Shown: positions 37,097 through 47,428, numbered from the stretch's first letter. The stretch: DNA of 64,000 nucleotides from Candidatus Aminicenantota bacterium (GCA_011772425.1 WVZO01000533.1:1-64000); one strand, 5' to 3'. The notes: a model not told the origin generated them from the sequence alone. Numbers and translations are program-made.

Positions 37097-37914
37097 TCTA
37101 CATTAGATTCGATAATCTCGGGGTCGATATTGATAATACCGGAACTCAACACGTCGTCCGGGTGGATGACTTTGCCCCTGTGATCATCTTCGTCTTTGGG
37201 TTCTTCGGGCATATCGCCGATTTTTGGGAATATCAGGGAGCGTTTCATTCCCCCGCCTACGTAGAAATATTCCACCAGGTGGTGGCGGATGGCTTCAAAG
37301 GACCAGTCGGGGTGGTAGACGGCTCCACCGCCTCCGGGTATTCCATATCCCCGGTTGGTTTCCCCCAGGGTCCCGACAACTTCTTGCAGGAATTTCCAAT
37401 CGGATTGGTCGTGCACATCAATCACTGCCGGTACCAGTTGAAAAGTGGGGAAGAGGTCTTTGGGTATTTTTTTGGTCATTTTCCAGCCTCTTAATCCTAA
37501 CTGGATAGCGCCAGCAGACACGCCCACCAACACAGCACCATTGTGATAGCAATCCACGACTCTTTGCTGCAGTTCGGTTTTTTGGATGGCTTTCCACCCT
37601 TTGATGGTACTGCCTCCGGCCAATAAAACCAGGTCTGCGGTTCGCAAATATTTGTAATCGTCTTCCGTAGGTTTTGCTTTGATGTGGCGGCAGTTGGTGA
37701 TTTCGATTTGTTTCATGGCCGTCACGAATATATCGTAATAATCGGGATTATCGCCATTGGAAGCCCCGATATATGCAGCTTTTAACTCTCCTTCCGGCCG
37801 CTCCTGATCGTCTTCAATGGTTTGTCGCAAACGCTCAATAAAATGTCCCTCTTTACTTTGCCAGAATAATACCTGGCTGTCGGCAAAAAGAAAAATCGGC
37901 TTTATTTTTCTCAT
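37093..37914 (-). CDS. Peptidase S51-like (dipeptidase E/cyanophycinase-like) protein
   Basis: AYIGASNGDNPDYYDIF, ADLVLLAGGSTIKGWKAI, VLVGVSAGAIQLG nucleophile elbow. Confidence 0.82.
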   Translation of the reverse strand: MRKIKPIFLFADSQVLFWQSKEGHFIERLRQTIEDDQERPEGELKAAYIGASNGDNPDYYDIFVTAMKQIEITNCRHIKAKPTEDDYKYLRTADLVLLAGGSTIKGWKAIQKTELQQRVVDCYHNGAVLVGVSAGAIQLGLRGWKMTKKIPKDLFPTFQLVPAVIDVHDQSDWKFLQEVVGTLGETNRGYGIPGGGGAVYHPDWSFEAIRHHLVEYFYVGGGMKRSLIFPKIGDMPEEPKDEDDHRGKVIHPDDVLSSGIINIDPEIIESNVE

Positions 37915-37938
37915 GGTTTTAAACTCCTCATTCTCATT

Positions 37939-38664
37939 TTATGAATAATCCGAATATGTCCCATTATAACCAGGAATAAAATGTTTGATTAATTGCCCTG
38001 GCGTTATCATATGGACATCCCGGGGAATCCGGTCATGTGCTGCGCAAACAGCCATTTTATATTCTTTATCAATATGATATTGTCTAAAAAAGATATCCTG
38101 GATTCGTTTTCCTTCCACTTTGATGATGATTTCATCGATATCGATAAACGTTATGGAAAATGCGTTCAATGGATGAGACAGTCCTTTACCCAGTATTTTA
38201 ATGTAACTTTCTTTCAATGCCCAGAGGGTAAAGAAATAGTCGAATTTGTCCGCTTTGCTCATCAGGTCTTCGTGTTCATCCGGGGAAAAGTAGTTTTGGG
38301 AAATACCCAGGTCAATGGATTGTACCTGTTCCACATCGATGCCCACGGGCTGGGTATCGATGACCCCGACTACCCACCCACCGGAATGGGATAAATTAAA
38401 TTGAACATGGTCATGGTCTTTTAAAAAGGGTTTTCCATACTCATTGGCGGTAAAGGATATTTCCTGGTTGTGCAGACCGGTTTTCTGTCGGATCAGGTCA
38501 CGGATCAGGAGGTCGCCAAAGAGTCCCCTGAGTTTATCTTCTTCCCAATAAAACCGGCGGAGACGCGCGCTTTTATCCGCTGCGACGCAGGTCAATAACT
38601 GTTCGAAAATATAGGGTTCGAGTTTCTTGGTGAAGTCCAATCGCACCGCATATACATCCATCAT
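37939..38664 (-). CDS. 4'-phosphopantetheinyl transferase, Sfp type
   Basis: FNLSHSGGWVVGVIDTQPVGIDVEQV...FFTLWALKESYIKILGKGLSHPLNAFSI. Confidence 0.95.
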   Translation of the reverse strand: MMDVYAVRLDFTKKLEPYIFEQLLTCVAADKSARLRRFYWEEDKLRGLFGDLLIRDLIRQKTGLHNQEISFTANEYGKPFLKDHDHVQFNLSHSGGWVVGVIDTQPVGIDVEQVQSIDLGISQNYFSPDEHEDLMSKADKFDYFFTLWALKESYIKILGKGLSHPLNAFSITFIDIDEIIIKVEGKRIQDIFFRQYHIDKEYKMAVCAAHDRIPRDVHMITPGQLIKHFIPGYNGTYSDYS

Positions 38665-38675
38665 GCCAACATCAC

Positions 38676-39401
38676 TTATAATGCACAGTGAATGGCGTCA
38701 TTGATGATCTTCAATACTCGTTCGGGTTCATCGTGGATGAAGAAATGACCTCCGTCAAAATAGTGAATATCGCAATTGCCTTTAGTATTGACTCTCCAGG
38801 CTTCCACTTCCTCCTCCGTATCCTCGTCCTGTCTCCCGCTGAGTACAGTAATATCACATTCCAGGGGGCTATCTTTTTCAGGATGAATATAGGTTTCGGT
38901 CAAGCGAAAATCGCCTTTTAGAAGTGGCAGGAATAAATCCATCAATTCCGGGTGTTCAAAAAACTCTTTAGGGGTGCCGCCCATTTCCAGCATTTGTTCT
39001 TTGAATTCTTTTTCCGGGAGGTGATGCAATTTTCTTTTTTTATCTCTGGGCACCTGGGGTGCAGCCCGGCCGGAAAAGATGATGTGGATAGGCCCCGGAA
39101 GATTAATACGCCGTATTTTATAGGTCAATTCAAAGGCAATCATGCTGCCCATGCTGTGACCAAATAAGGCATAGGGTCCTTGCTGTAATTCATCGTTGAT
39201 AATATCAAACACATCATCCACGGCATCATCGATGGAATTATAATTGGGTTCGCGCATGCGCCGGCCTCGAGCCGCCAATTCAATGGCCCGCATTTCAATA
39301 TCGGGGCTTAACAATTGTTTCCATGGACTATAAGAAGCTGCTGCGCCTCCAGCATAAGGAAAACAGAAAAGTTTAATTCGACTCATGGTTTCACCTTTCA
39401 T
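38676..39401 (-). CDS. Type II thioesterase (NRPS/PKS-associated)
   Basis: KLFCFPYAGGAAASYSPWKQLL, YALFGHSMGSMIAFEL, FDGGHFFIHDE. Confidence 0.95.
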   Translation of the reverse strand: MKGETMSRIKLFCFPYAGGAAASYSPWKQLLSPDIEMRAIELAARGRRMREPNYNSIDDAVDDVFDIINDELQQGPYALFGHSMGSMIAFELTYKIRRINLPGPIHIIFSGRAAPQVPRDKKRKLHHLPEKEFKEQMLEMGGTPKEFFEHPELMDLFLPLLKGDFRLTETYIHPEKDSPLECDITVLSGRQDEDTEEEVEAWRVNTKGNCDIHYFDGGHFFIHDEPERVLKIINDAIHCAL

Positions 39402-39737
39402 TTTATTTTTTCATTTATTTTGACAGCCGCCGCCGTAAGGAAATTAACGATTTATTATACCATATTTTCTCTAGTTGTCCATAGGAAAATTTATAAACCA
39501 CGAAGCCCCGGGGCCTGCGGCGCCGGCACCCCATCTTTTTCCTCTGTGTCTTTTTTGAATGGATTTTCCGGCCTGGCAATTTTTTTATGGCAATTTTTTT
39601 AACCGTCCATTTGAGCACCTACAAAACCAAAGGGTGTCTTTCCCGGAGGCCCAGTTTGACTGGAAAATAGGGAAAACAAAAATTGGTCCCTCTTATCTGT
39701 ATCAGTGGCCTATAATAAAAAAGGAGGTAAATAAAAA

Positions 39738-39797
39738 ATGAAATGGTCAAAGATTCTTCTATCACATGAACCTCCTGATTTAAACGTTAGCGGTTAA
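39738..39797 (+). CDS. Possible 19-aa micro-ORF upstream of radical SAM gene
   Basis: AAAGGAGGTAAATAAAAA-ATG; MKWSKILLSHEPPDLNVSG*; strong SD at good spacing. Confidence 0.35.
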   Translation: MKWSKILLSHEPPDLNVSG

Positions 39798-39993
39798 AGA
39801 GGTTAAACAATGATCTTGGCATGCGGCACTCAAAAAAATAATTTTTTTCATCCACAACTATTGACAATATATCAACATTTATTATAATATGATTTCAACT
39901 ATTCATTTTTTACTTGGTACGCTTGTTGGTTGATAAAGAGTGTCGGTTCCGAGCTGGCATTAAAACCGGCAAAAACGAAACCGGGAGTTTAAA

Positions 39994-41415
39994 ATGAAAG
40001 TATTGGAGAAGGCCAAGACTGTCAAAAAAGAAATCAAAGTACAACCATATAAATCGTCGAAGTACAATCATTTCTTCGAACAAAATGGGTTTATCCTGGC
40101 CTACAATGCGTATACCAATTGCTTTGCTGAAGTGACCCCGGAAAAATACAAAATAATCAAAGCAATCCTTAAAGACCCGGGAAAATTCCAATATAAGACG
40201 GTCGAAGAAAGAAAATTAAAGGACGACCTGACGAAAGGTGGTTTCCTGGTCCCGGAAGAATTGGATGAGTTTGAATTGTTGAAATTACAGAATAGACTGG
40301 GCAGGTTCCAGCAAATATCTTTAGGGTTAACCATTGCTCCCACTGTTGCCTGTAATTTCAGGTGTACCTATTGTTTTGAATCTCACCAAAAAGAGAGAAT
40401 GACAAAAGAAGTGGAAACGGCCCTGGTAAAGTTTGTGGACGAGAAATTGAAAATTGTTAAAAGCCTTAATATAACCTGGTTCGGTGGAGAGCCCCTGATG
40501 GCCCTCGATGTCATTGAACGCCTGGCAAAGTCATTTAAGGAGTTGTGTGAAACGCATCATGTGGATTTTCCCCCCGCCAGTATCATCACCAACGGCTATT
40601 TATTAACCAAAAAAAGGGCAGAAATATTAAAACAATCAAACGTTGCCAGCGCCCAGATTACCATCGACGGTCCATCGCGAATACACGACAGGAGAAGAAA
40701 GTTAGCCAACGGCAAAGGGACGTTTGCACGGATTATTAAAAACATCAAGGAATCCATGAACATTATAGGCATCATGGTCCGGGTAAATCTCGATAAAACC
40801 AATGAAAAATATTTAGATGAGCTCTACGAAATCTGGAGAAAAGAGGGATTAGCCAATAAGGTTCCCTTTTATTTCGGGCATGTCCAGGCTTATACGGAAG
40901 TATGTGCCGACATCTCCTCTCAATGTTTCTCCACGTCGGATTATTCGGCCTTACTGATAAAGAAAATTAAAGAAGCCCAACAACAGGGGGTCTGGCTGGC
41001 TTCCTACCCGTCGCTGCACCGAAGCGGCTATTGTACGGCGGATAAATTCAATACTTACACCATCGCCCCGTCCGGATATCTTTTTAAATGCTGGGGAGAA
41101 GTCAGTGATGGCCTGGAGAATTCCATCGGCAGTTTGGACGGTAAAAAATCTAAACCGGTGCAAATAAAAAATCTCACCAGATACTTAAACTGGGATCCAT
41201 TTGAGAAGGACGACTGTAAAAAGTGCAATATTTTACCTATTTGTGCGGGGGGATGTCCGTATACCCACTTAAATCCAGCAGCACCCACGACAGGGGATTG
41301 CAGCTTTTGGAAATATAACCTTCATGATATGTTGAGATTGAAGTACGATGCATTACAAAGACATAAAAAAATAAAATCCAATAAAGGAGGGAAACATGAA
41401 TTTTCTGATCTTTGA
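39994..41415 (+). CDS. Radical SAM/SPASM peptide maturase
   Basis: APTVACNFRCTYCFE (CX3CX2C), WFGGEPL, C-terminal SPASM-like FKCWGEVSDG...CKKCNILPICAGGCPYTHLN...C. Confidence 0.93.
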   Translation: MKVLEKAKTVKKEIKVQPYKSSKYNHFFEQNGFILAYNAYTNCFAEVTPEKYKIIKAILKDPGKFQYKTVEERKLKDDLTKGGFLVPEELDEFELLKLQNRLGRFQQISLGLTIAPTVACNFRCTYCFESHQKERMTKEVETALVKFVDEKLKIVKSLNITWFGGEPLMALDVIERLAKSFKELCETHHVDFPPASIITNGYLLTKKRAEILKQSNVASAQITIDGPSRIHDRRRKLANGKGTFARIIKNIKESMNIIGIMVRVNLDKTNEKYLDELYEIWRKEGLANKVPFYFGHVQAYTEVCADISSQCFSTSDYSALLIKKIKEAQQQGVWLASYPSLHRSGYCTADKFNTYTIAPSGYLFKCWGEVSDGLENSIGSLDGKKSKPVQIKNLTRYLNWDPFEKDDCKKCNILPICAGGCPYTHLNPAAPTTGDCSFWKYNLHDMLRLKYDALQRHKKIKSNKGGKHEFSDL

Positions 41416-41584
41416 TCCCCTTGCAAATGTCGCAGAACAGATCAGTTCAGACGTTCTGGCAGCGAAGTTCGAATGCGAAGACCACTCCTCGAATTGTACT
41501 GTCTGGTGCGGAGGAGTTAGTTGTTCGGGCTGGTCGTGCGATGATTACGCCTGTGGTGATCCAGCACAAGTGACATTTGATTGA
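41396..41584 (+). CDS. Putative six-Cys RiPP precursor peptide (62 aa)
   Basis: MNFLIFDPLANVAEQISSDVLAAKFECEDHSSNCTVWCGGVSCSGWSCDDYACGDPAQVTFD; RBS AAAGGAGGGAAAC-ATG; overlaps 3' end of maturase by 20 nt. Confidence 0.85.
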   Translation: MNFLIFDPLANVAEQISSDVLAAKFECEDHSSNCTVWCGGVSCSGWSCDDYACGDPAQVTFD

Positions 41585-41606
41585 TTGAATCATTAAGGTG
41601 GATGGT

Positions 41607-41638
41607 GGGAAGGGCAGCGGTTAAACGAAGCCCTTCCC
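41607..41638 (+). terminator. Hairpin between six-Cys peptide and ABC transporter (attenuator-like)
   Basis: GGGAAGGGC ... GCCCTTCCC; a second GC-rich imperfect hairpin plus CCTTTTTT follows at about 41660-41695. Confidence 0.65.
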
Positions 41639-41716
41639 CCATCTACCGCTATTTGAAAGCGGGGAACCTTCGAAAAGGAACCCCACCTTTTTTGCTAAAT
41701 AAACCAGGTAGAAATT

Positions 41717-43450
41717 ATGCGTAATAAAGATATTATACTTAAATTTCTTAAATTTTACAAGCCTTATATTTCAAAAGTGGTTAAAGCAGCGCTTTTAATG
41801 ATTACGGTCTCTTTATTGCAGCTTCCGCTCCCCCTGCTTACCATGTATATTATCGACAATGTCCTGGTGAAAAAAGATTATCATTTATTAACGATTCTAT
41901 GTGCTTTACTGCTTTTTATCGGCCTGGTGAGTATCGCGGCGAGTTTTTTACAGGGATACTACCTCCAATACATCCGGCTGCGGGTAATGAGTGATATACG
42001 CAATCGCTTGTTTAACCATATCATCCGGTCTAATATCTCCTTTTTCAAAAAACATCAAACCGGGGACTTGATGGCAAGAGTTTTAAATGATATTTCCGCT
42101 TCACAGGGATTATTCGCCGATACCATCGTCAATTTATTAAGGAATTCGGCTACCTTAATTTTCGGTGTGATTATCATATTTACTCTAAACTGGCGTCTGG
42201 CAATACTATCGCTGCTGTCACTGCCGTTTTTTATATCATCCCTTCTCATTTTCGCGGAAAAAATAAAAAAAATGAGCAAGAAATCCCAGCAAAGATACTC
42301 CGAAGTTTCCCTGACACTCAACGAATCGCTGCAGGCACCGGAAGTGGTTAAAGGGTTTTTAAGAGAGAACCGGGAAAAATTAAAGTTTTTCTCCCGGATC
42401 AATCGACTGGTAAAACAGAGAATTAAAACCATTATGTTATCGATGACCTCCAGCAATCTGACATCATTGGTGGGAATGCTTGCACCATTGATGGTGTTGT
42501 GGTACGGGGGCCAACAGGTTATGGCCGGACATTTAACCCTGGGGGGATTTGTTGCTTTCAACTCCTTTTTAATGTACCTGTTTAATCCCATCCAGAGCCT
42601 GATCGGCTTAAACCTCTCCATTCAATCCTCCCTGGGGGCAGCCGAACGAATTTTCGAGCTGCTGGGGAAAAAAACCGAAGATTATGACCGGGGTCAACAC
42701 ATCAACATATTGCAAAACAAAATTTCCGTCCGCCGCCTGTTTTTTTCCTATGACGGTAAAACCAATGTGCTCAACGATATCAATTTCGATATCCATGCCG
42801 GGGAGAAAATCGCGGTTATTGGAGCCAGCGGTTCGGGAAAGTCCACACTGGTCAACCTGCTGCTCAGGTTTTATGACGTAAAACAAGGAAAAATCCTGGT
42901 AGACGGTATGGATTTACAGGATTTATCGTTGAAATGCATCAGGGAACAAATCGGTATTGTCCACCAGGATTCCTTCCTATTCTCGGGAACGATTTTAGAA
43001 AACATTTCCTATGGTAAACGGGAGACGGGACACGCACACATCATCGAGGCGGCAAAAGCCGCCAATATGCACGATTATATTATGAAACTTCCTGCCGGGT
43101 ACCATACCTACGTGGGGGAACGGGGTCTGCAGTTATCCGGCGGCGAGCGCCAGAGAATCGCACTGGCCAGGATGTTCTTGAAAGCACCCTCGGTGATCAT
43201 TCTTGATGAATCCATGTCCCAACTGGATTGCGAAAATGAAAAACAAATTTTGGAAAACCTGTTTTCCTCTTACGCGGATAAAACCATTATCATTATCACT
43301 CACCGTCCCAGTTTGATCAACTATTTCGACCGGGTGCTGCTGCTGGATAAAGGACGGTTAACGGCCATCGAGGAAAAAAAGGATATTTTATTAAGTCTCA
43401 AAAATAATACATTGTTTGATACAAAGGAGATGTTCTATGGAAAAAATTAA
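41717..43450 (+). CDS. ABC transporter, fused TMD-NBD (MsbA-like exporter)
   Basis: GASGSGKSTLVNLLLRFYD Walker A, LSGGERQRIALARMFLKAPSVIILDE signature/Walker B; no N-terminal C39 peptidase domain. Confidence 0.93.
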   Translation: MRNKDIILKFLKFYKPYISKVVKAALLMITVSLLQLPLPLLTMYIIDNVLVKKDYHLLTILCALLLFIGLVSIAASFLQGYYLQYIRLRVMSDIRNRLFNHIIRSNISFFKKHQTGDLMARVLNDISASQGLFADTIVNLLRNSATLIFGVIIIFTLNWRLAILSLLSLPFFISSLLIFAEKIKKMSKKSQQRYSEVSLTLNESLQAPEVVKGFLRENREKLKFFSRINRLVKQRIKTIMLSMTSSNLTSLVGMLAPLMVLWYGGQQVMAGHLTLGGFVAFNSFLMYLFNPIQSLIGLNLSIQSSLGAAERIFELLGKKTEDYDRGQHINILQNKISVRRLFFSYDGKTNVLNDINFDIHAGEKIAVIGASGSGKSTLVNLLLRFYDVKQGKILVDGMDLQDLSLKCIREQIGIVHQDSFLFSGTILENISYGKRETGHAHIIEAAKAANMHDYIMKLPAGYHTYVGERGLQLSGGERQRIALARMFLKAPSVIILDESMSQLDCENEKQILENLFSSYADKTIIIITHRPSLINYFDRVLLLDKGRLTAIEEKKDILLSLKNNTLFDTKEMFYGKN

Positions 43451-45908
43451 CCCACCGTGGAAAACCAGGTCATTTATTAAGTTAACCTCAACGTTTCTTA
43501 TCCTTGAATTATTTCTTTTCTGTCTCGGCTACGGCCAACAAAACACATCTCCAAGTCAATATGACCGCATCGTTAGTAACGCCCAAAAATCCTATAAAGG
43601 GTTATTTAACCTGTTCATCACTGAGGGTAATACGTATTGCGAGATTCCCGGGAAACTCCTGGGTAAAGAAATGATATTGGTATCCCGTGCGGTCAAAGTC
43701 CCCCATTTCTTTGATTTTCCAGGAAAAAAAATACAGGAGCGCATCATCCGCTGGGAGAAATTTAACGGAAAAATCCTCCTCAGGGACATTTCCTGTGTTT
43801 ATATCACCGATAAAAAAAAGAAATCACCCTTTGATCAAGCGGTGGAAGACACAAATTTCCAGCCGATCCTGGCTGTTTTCCCAATAATCACGACGAACAA
43901 TGAAAAAACCACATTTATCATTGATATCGAATTTCTTTTCATCTCCGACTCCCAATTCATCAGTTTTAACCAAGAATTGAGAAAGAAGTATAAAATTCGC
44001 GGCCTGGATAAAAGAAAAAGTTTCATTCTTTCTTACAACAGTTTTCCTAAAAATATCGAAATACGAAACTTGTTAACCTATTATTCATCGTTGGATGACT
44101 TTCCGGGCTCGTTTTCCGTCGAACTGTATCATACGATATATTTATTACCTGAAAACCCCATGCAGCCCCGGCTGGCGGATCAACGCACCGGGTATAGCCA
44201 AGTGAGTGTTAAAGACTATAAAGAAGATAAGTATATCATCGGCGATTGCCACTATATCACGCGCTGGAGATTGGAACCCAAAGACAAAAACGCCTATTAT
44301 AAAGGGAAATTGGTAGAACCGATTCAACCCATTGTTTTTTACATCGATCCCGCCACCCCGGAGAAATGGCGTCCGTATATTAAAAAAGGGGTGGAGAATT
44401 GGAATGCCGCATTCGCAGCCGCGGGCTTTAAAAATGCCGTTATCGCCAAAGACCCCCCGGGTTTAAAGAAAAACCCGGATTTTCATGCCGATGATATCCG
44501 GTATTCGGTGATTCGTTATTGTGCGTCAACCCAGGAGAACTGCCTGGCTCCCCGGGTGGTTGATCCCAGAACCGGCGAGATCCTTGAAAGCGATATCCTC
44601 TGGTCTCATAGTATCATGAATCAATTAAGACGATGGTATTTTGTGCAAACCGCCGCGTCAAACCCGGAAGCCCGTAAAATCCCCCTTGATGATGACGTTA
44701 TGGGAGAGTTAATCACCTTCCTGGTGTCCCATGAAGTGGGGCACAGCCTTGGGCTGAAACATAACATGAGGGCCAGTGCCTCTGTCCCGGTGGAATCCCT
44801 GCGTTCTGCTTCTTTTACCTGGGAAAAAGGATTGGCCCCCTCGATTATGGACTACGTCCGTTTTAACTATGTTGCGCAGCCGGGGGATAAGCGGGTTCGC
44901 TTTATTCCTAAGATTAGCGATTATGATATCTTTGCCGTTCGCTTTGGTTACCGGCTCATCCCCAATGCCAAATCACCGGAAGATGAACAGCCTGTCCTGA
45001 ACCAATGGTTCAAGGAAAAGGAGAATGATCCCCGGTATATTTACGGCGACGAAAACCTGATGGACCCGGCAGCGCAAACGGAAGACCTGGGGGATAATGC
45101 CGTCAAAGCCGGGGAATACGGAATCGCCAACTTAAAACGAATTACGGCCAACCTGGTCAAATGGACCTGCAAAACCGGCCATGACTACAGTGAATTAAAA
45201 ACATTGTACAAGGAGATTTTTCGCCACTGGAACCATTTGATGGTCCATGCCGCCAAAAACATCGGCGGTATTTACAAAACTCCAAAGGTGACCGGTCAGG
45301 AGGGCCCGGTTTATGAATTTGTCCCTGCCAATATTCAAAAAAATGCGTTAAGATTCCTCTGCAAACATCTCTTTAACACGCCGCGCTGGCTCATCACTGA
45401 GAATATCTTTCCACTGACCCGCCATTCAGGGATGGTGGAGCGTATTCGGCTGTACCAGGTGAATATCTTACACTTGATCATCAACCCGGCAACGTTACAG
45501 CGTCTCATCGAGGCTGAAGCGAGAATCGGCAATCACGCCTACTCCCTGGCAGAGTTTATGACTGAGCTGCGGGAGAGCCTGTGGAAGGAATTGAAAACCG
45601 GTGAAATCCCCGACGGATATCGAAGAAACCTGCAGCGGGGATACCTGGCTCGTTTGCAATACCTGGTAACCAGGGAACCCAAACCCATGCCCTTGAAATA
45701 TCAACGCCTGACTACCGTGGTAAATGTGAATCAATCCGATATACGGCCGGTCATTCGTTTCCAATTGAAAACACTTAAAAAAGACATTGAAATGTCTTTA
45801 AAAAATGACCCGGATCAGCTCACCCGCATACACCTGGAGGATGCCCTGGTACGCATCACAAACATCCTGGAATTCAAACCAATAATGGTAAAGGACAATG
45901 AAAAATAA
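43437..45908 (+). CDS. Secreted zinc-dependent metalloprotease (metzincin, DUF5117-like)
   Basis: VSHEVGHSLGLKHNMRAS = HEXXHXXGXXH; start MEKINPPWKTRSF overlaps ABC transporter stop. Confidence 0.9.
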   Translation: MEKINPPWKTRSFIKLTSTFLILELFLFCLGYGQQNTSPSQYDRIVSNAQKSYKGLFNLFITEGNTYCEIPGKLLGKEMILVSRAVKVPHFFDFPGKKIQERIIRWEKFNGKILLRDISCVYITDKKKKSPFDQAVEDTNFQPILAVFPIITTNNEKTTFIIDIEFLFISDSQFISFNQELRKKYKIRGLDKRKSFILSYNSFPKNIEIRNLLTYYSSLDDFPGSFSVELYHTIYLLPENPMQPRLADQRTGYSQVSVKDYKEDKYIIGDCHYITRWRLEPKDKNAYYKGKLVEPIQPIVFYIDPATPEKWRPYIKKGVENWNAAFAAAGFKNAVIAKDPPGLKKNPDFHADDIRYSVIRYCASTQENCLAPRVVDPRTGEILESDILWSHSIMNQLRRWYFVQTAASNPEARKIPLDDDVMGELITFLVSHEVGHSLGLKHNMRASASVPVESLRSASFTWEKGLAPSIMDYVRFNYVAQPGDKRVRFIPKISDYDIFAVRFGYRLIPNAKSPEDEQPVLNQWFKEKENDPRYIYGDENLMDPAAQTEDLGDNAVKAGEYGIANLKRITANLVKWTCKTGHDYSELKTLYKEIFRHWNHLMVHAAKNIGGIYKTPKVTGQEGPVYEFVPANIQKNALRFLCKHLFNTPRWLITENIFPLTRHSGMVERIRLYQVNILHLIINPATLQRLIEAEARIGNHAYSLAEFMTELRESLWKELKTGEIPDGYRRNLQRGYLARLQYLVTREPKPMPLKYQRLTTVVNVNQSDIRPVIRFQLKTLKKDIEMSLKNDPDQLTRIHLEDALVRITNILEFKPIMVKDNEK

Positions 45909-45960
45909 AACACCATCAATAACCATAACAATAGAAATGCAGCAGGAGGTGTGGAAACAA

Positions 45961-47120
45961 TGAAAAAGAAAAAAATAAGTGTTGTGATCCTGTGTATCTT
46001 GATCGCATCTTTCTTCGCCCGGTTATATCCCGGAACAGTCGAGGAAAAGGACGAAAACACCGCTGTTCCGTTAAACAAGGATGCCGGGAGAATTGTGCAA
46101 TTAAAGGAAATAATGAGATTTTCAGATGACCCGGAGAACCCGACCGCCTATTTTTTTAAATATCCCCGCAGACTAAAAATAGCCCCGGACGGCAGTATTT
46201 TTGTTGCCGATAGGAAACAATTGTTGAAGTTTGATGCCACCGGGAAATTCGAAAAAAATTATTACCGACATGGTCAGGGTCCCGGGGAGATGCTTTATTT
46301 AAGTAATTACACCTTTAACCGCAGCGACAACACCATTATCCTTCACGACAATGGTCAGAATAAAATCATCATTATGGATATGAAGGGCAACCTGGTCCGG
46401 GAGTTTAAATACAGGCCCAGGGGAAGAAAGATTTTTATCAAGGCTTACGACAAGCATTACTTTTTTTTCGAAAAGAAACCAGCCGACACCAAAGGTAAAC
46501 TGAAAATATATGAAATCCCCATGAGTTTAGTATCGGTATCGGCGGATGGGAATGAAATTGCGGACAGGTTCCAATTCCCCTTAAGATACATGATATTAAA
46601 ATCCGGGGACCGCTCCTTTACGACGCCGCGAGCAAGATTAATTGTTCGTTCCCTTGAACCGCATTTTTTGATTATTTCACATACCCCGGAATATCAAATC
46701 AAATGGTTCAGCTTAAAAGAAAACCGGGTAATTTTACGATTTAACCGGGAATACCGGAGAATAGAGGTCACGCCTGAGACGCGGGAATACGCCCACGGCG
46801 GCAATTATGATAAGATATCCATCGGCGGACAATTTCATAAGGTGCCGGTGGCTAAGTACCTGGATGATATTCAAACATTTTTCCGGATTCAGGATCGGTT
46901 GTGGGTGGTCACCTCAACAGTGGATAAAACCAAAGGGATATTGGTGGACGTGTTTGACCGGGAGGGAAAATACATCGATAATTTTTACCTTAAATACCCG
47001 GAATATGTGGAACCCTATCGCGCTGCCCGTTGGCTGAGCACGGTTCACAACGAGTTTATTTTCGCCATCGAGGAAATAGAAGGTGAATGGTTCCTGGTGA
47101 AATATAAAGTAGAAACGTAA
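45961..47120 (+). CDS. 6-bladed beta-propeller (NHL-like) protein, secreted
   Basis: KIAPDGSIFVADRKQLLKFDATGKFEKNYYRHGQGPGEM...IIMDMKGNLVREFKY; ATG at 45961 follows AGGAGGTGTGGAAACA. Confidence 0.8.
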
Positions 47121-47160
47121 CCGGGAGCTTTTTTACTCCTTTTGACAAGTTCCCCGGATA

Positions 47161-47385
47161 TTAGTGGCGGAAGTGGAAAAGGCCCAGGCCTATTAAGAGA
47201 AAAAGAAAGGCGAAGCCATCGCTGCGACAGAAGCGCGGGACCGGGTTCTTAAAGAACTGGAAGAATGGGTCACATCGTTCTGGAAGGTGTGTCGAATCGC
47301 CATGGGGGATCAACCGGGATACAAAGTAAAATTGGAGATGAAACTGAGATCAAAATCCTTAAAGGGGACGGCGTCCCCACCCTAA
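47161..47385 (+). pseudogene. Decayed ORF (coiled N-terminus, basic C-terminus) with one in-frame stop
   Basis: LVAEVEKAQAY*EKKKGEAIAATEARDRVLKELEEWVTSFWKVCRIAMGDQPGYKVKLEMKLRSKSLKGTASPP*; TAA at 47194-47196. Confidence 0.55.
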
Positions 47386-47428
47386 GAAGGTCCTTTTAAT
47401 ACAGTAAACAGCAGGCATGGAGGATGAA

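Noticed and set aside
40101-40343. Short antisense ORFs across the 40-43 kb rSAM/ABC region
   Set aside because: All lie opposite strong coding frames with no RBS or conserved motif.
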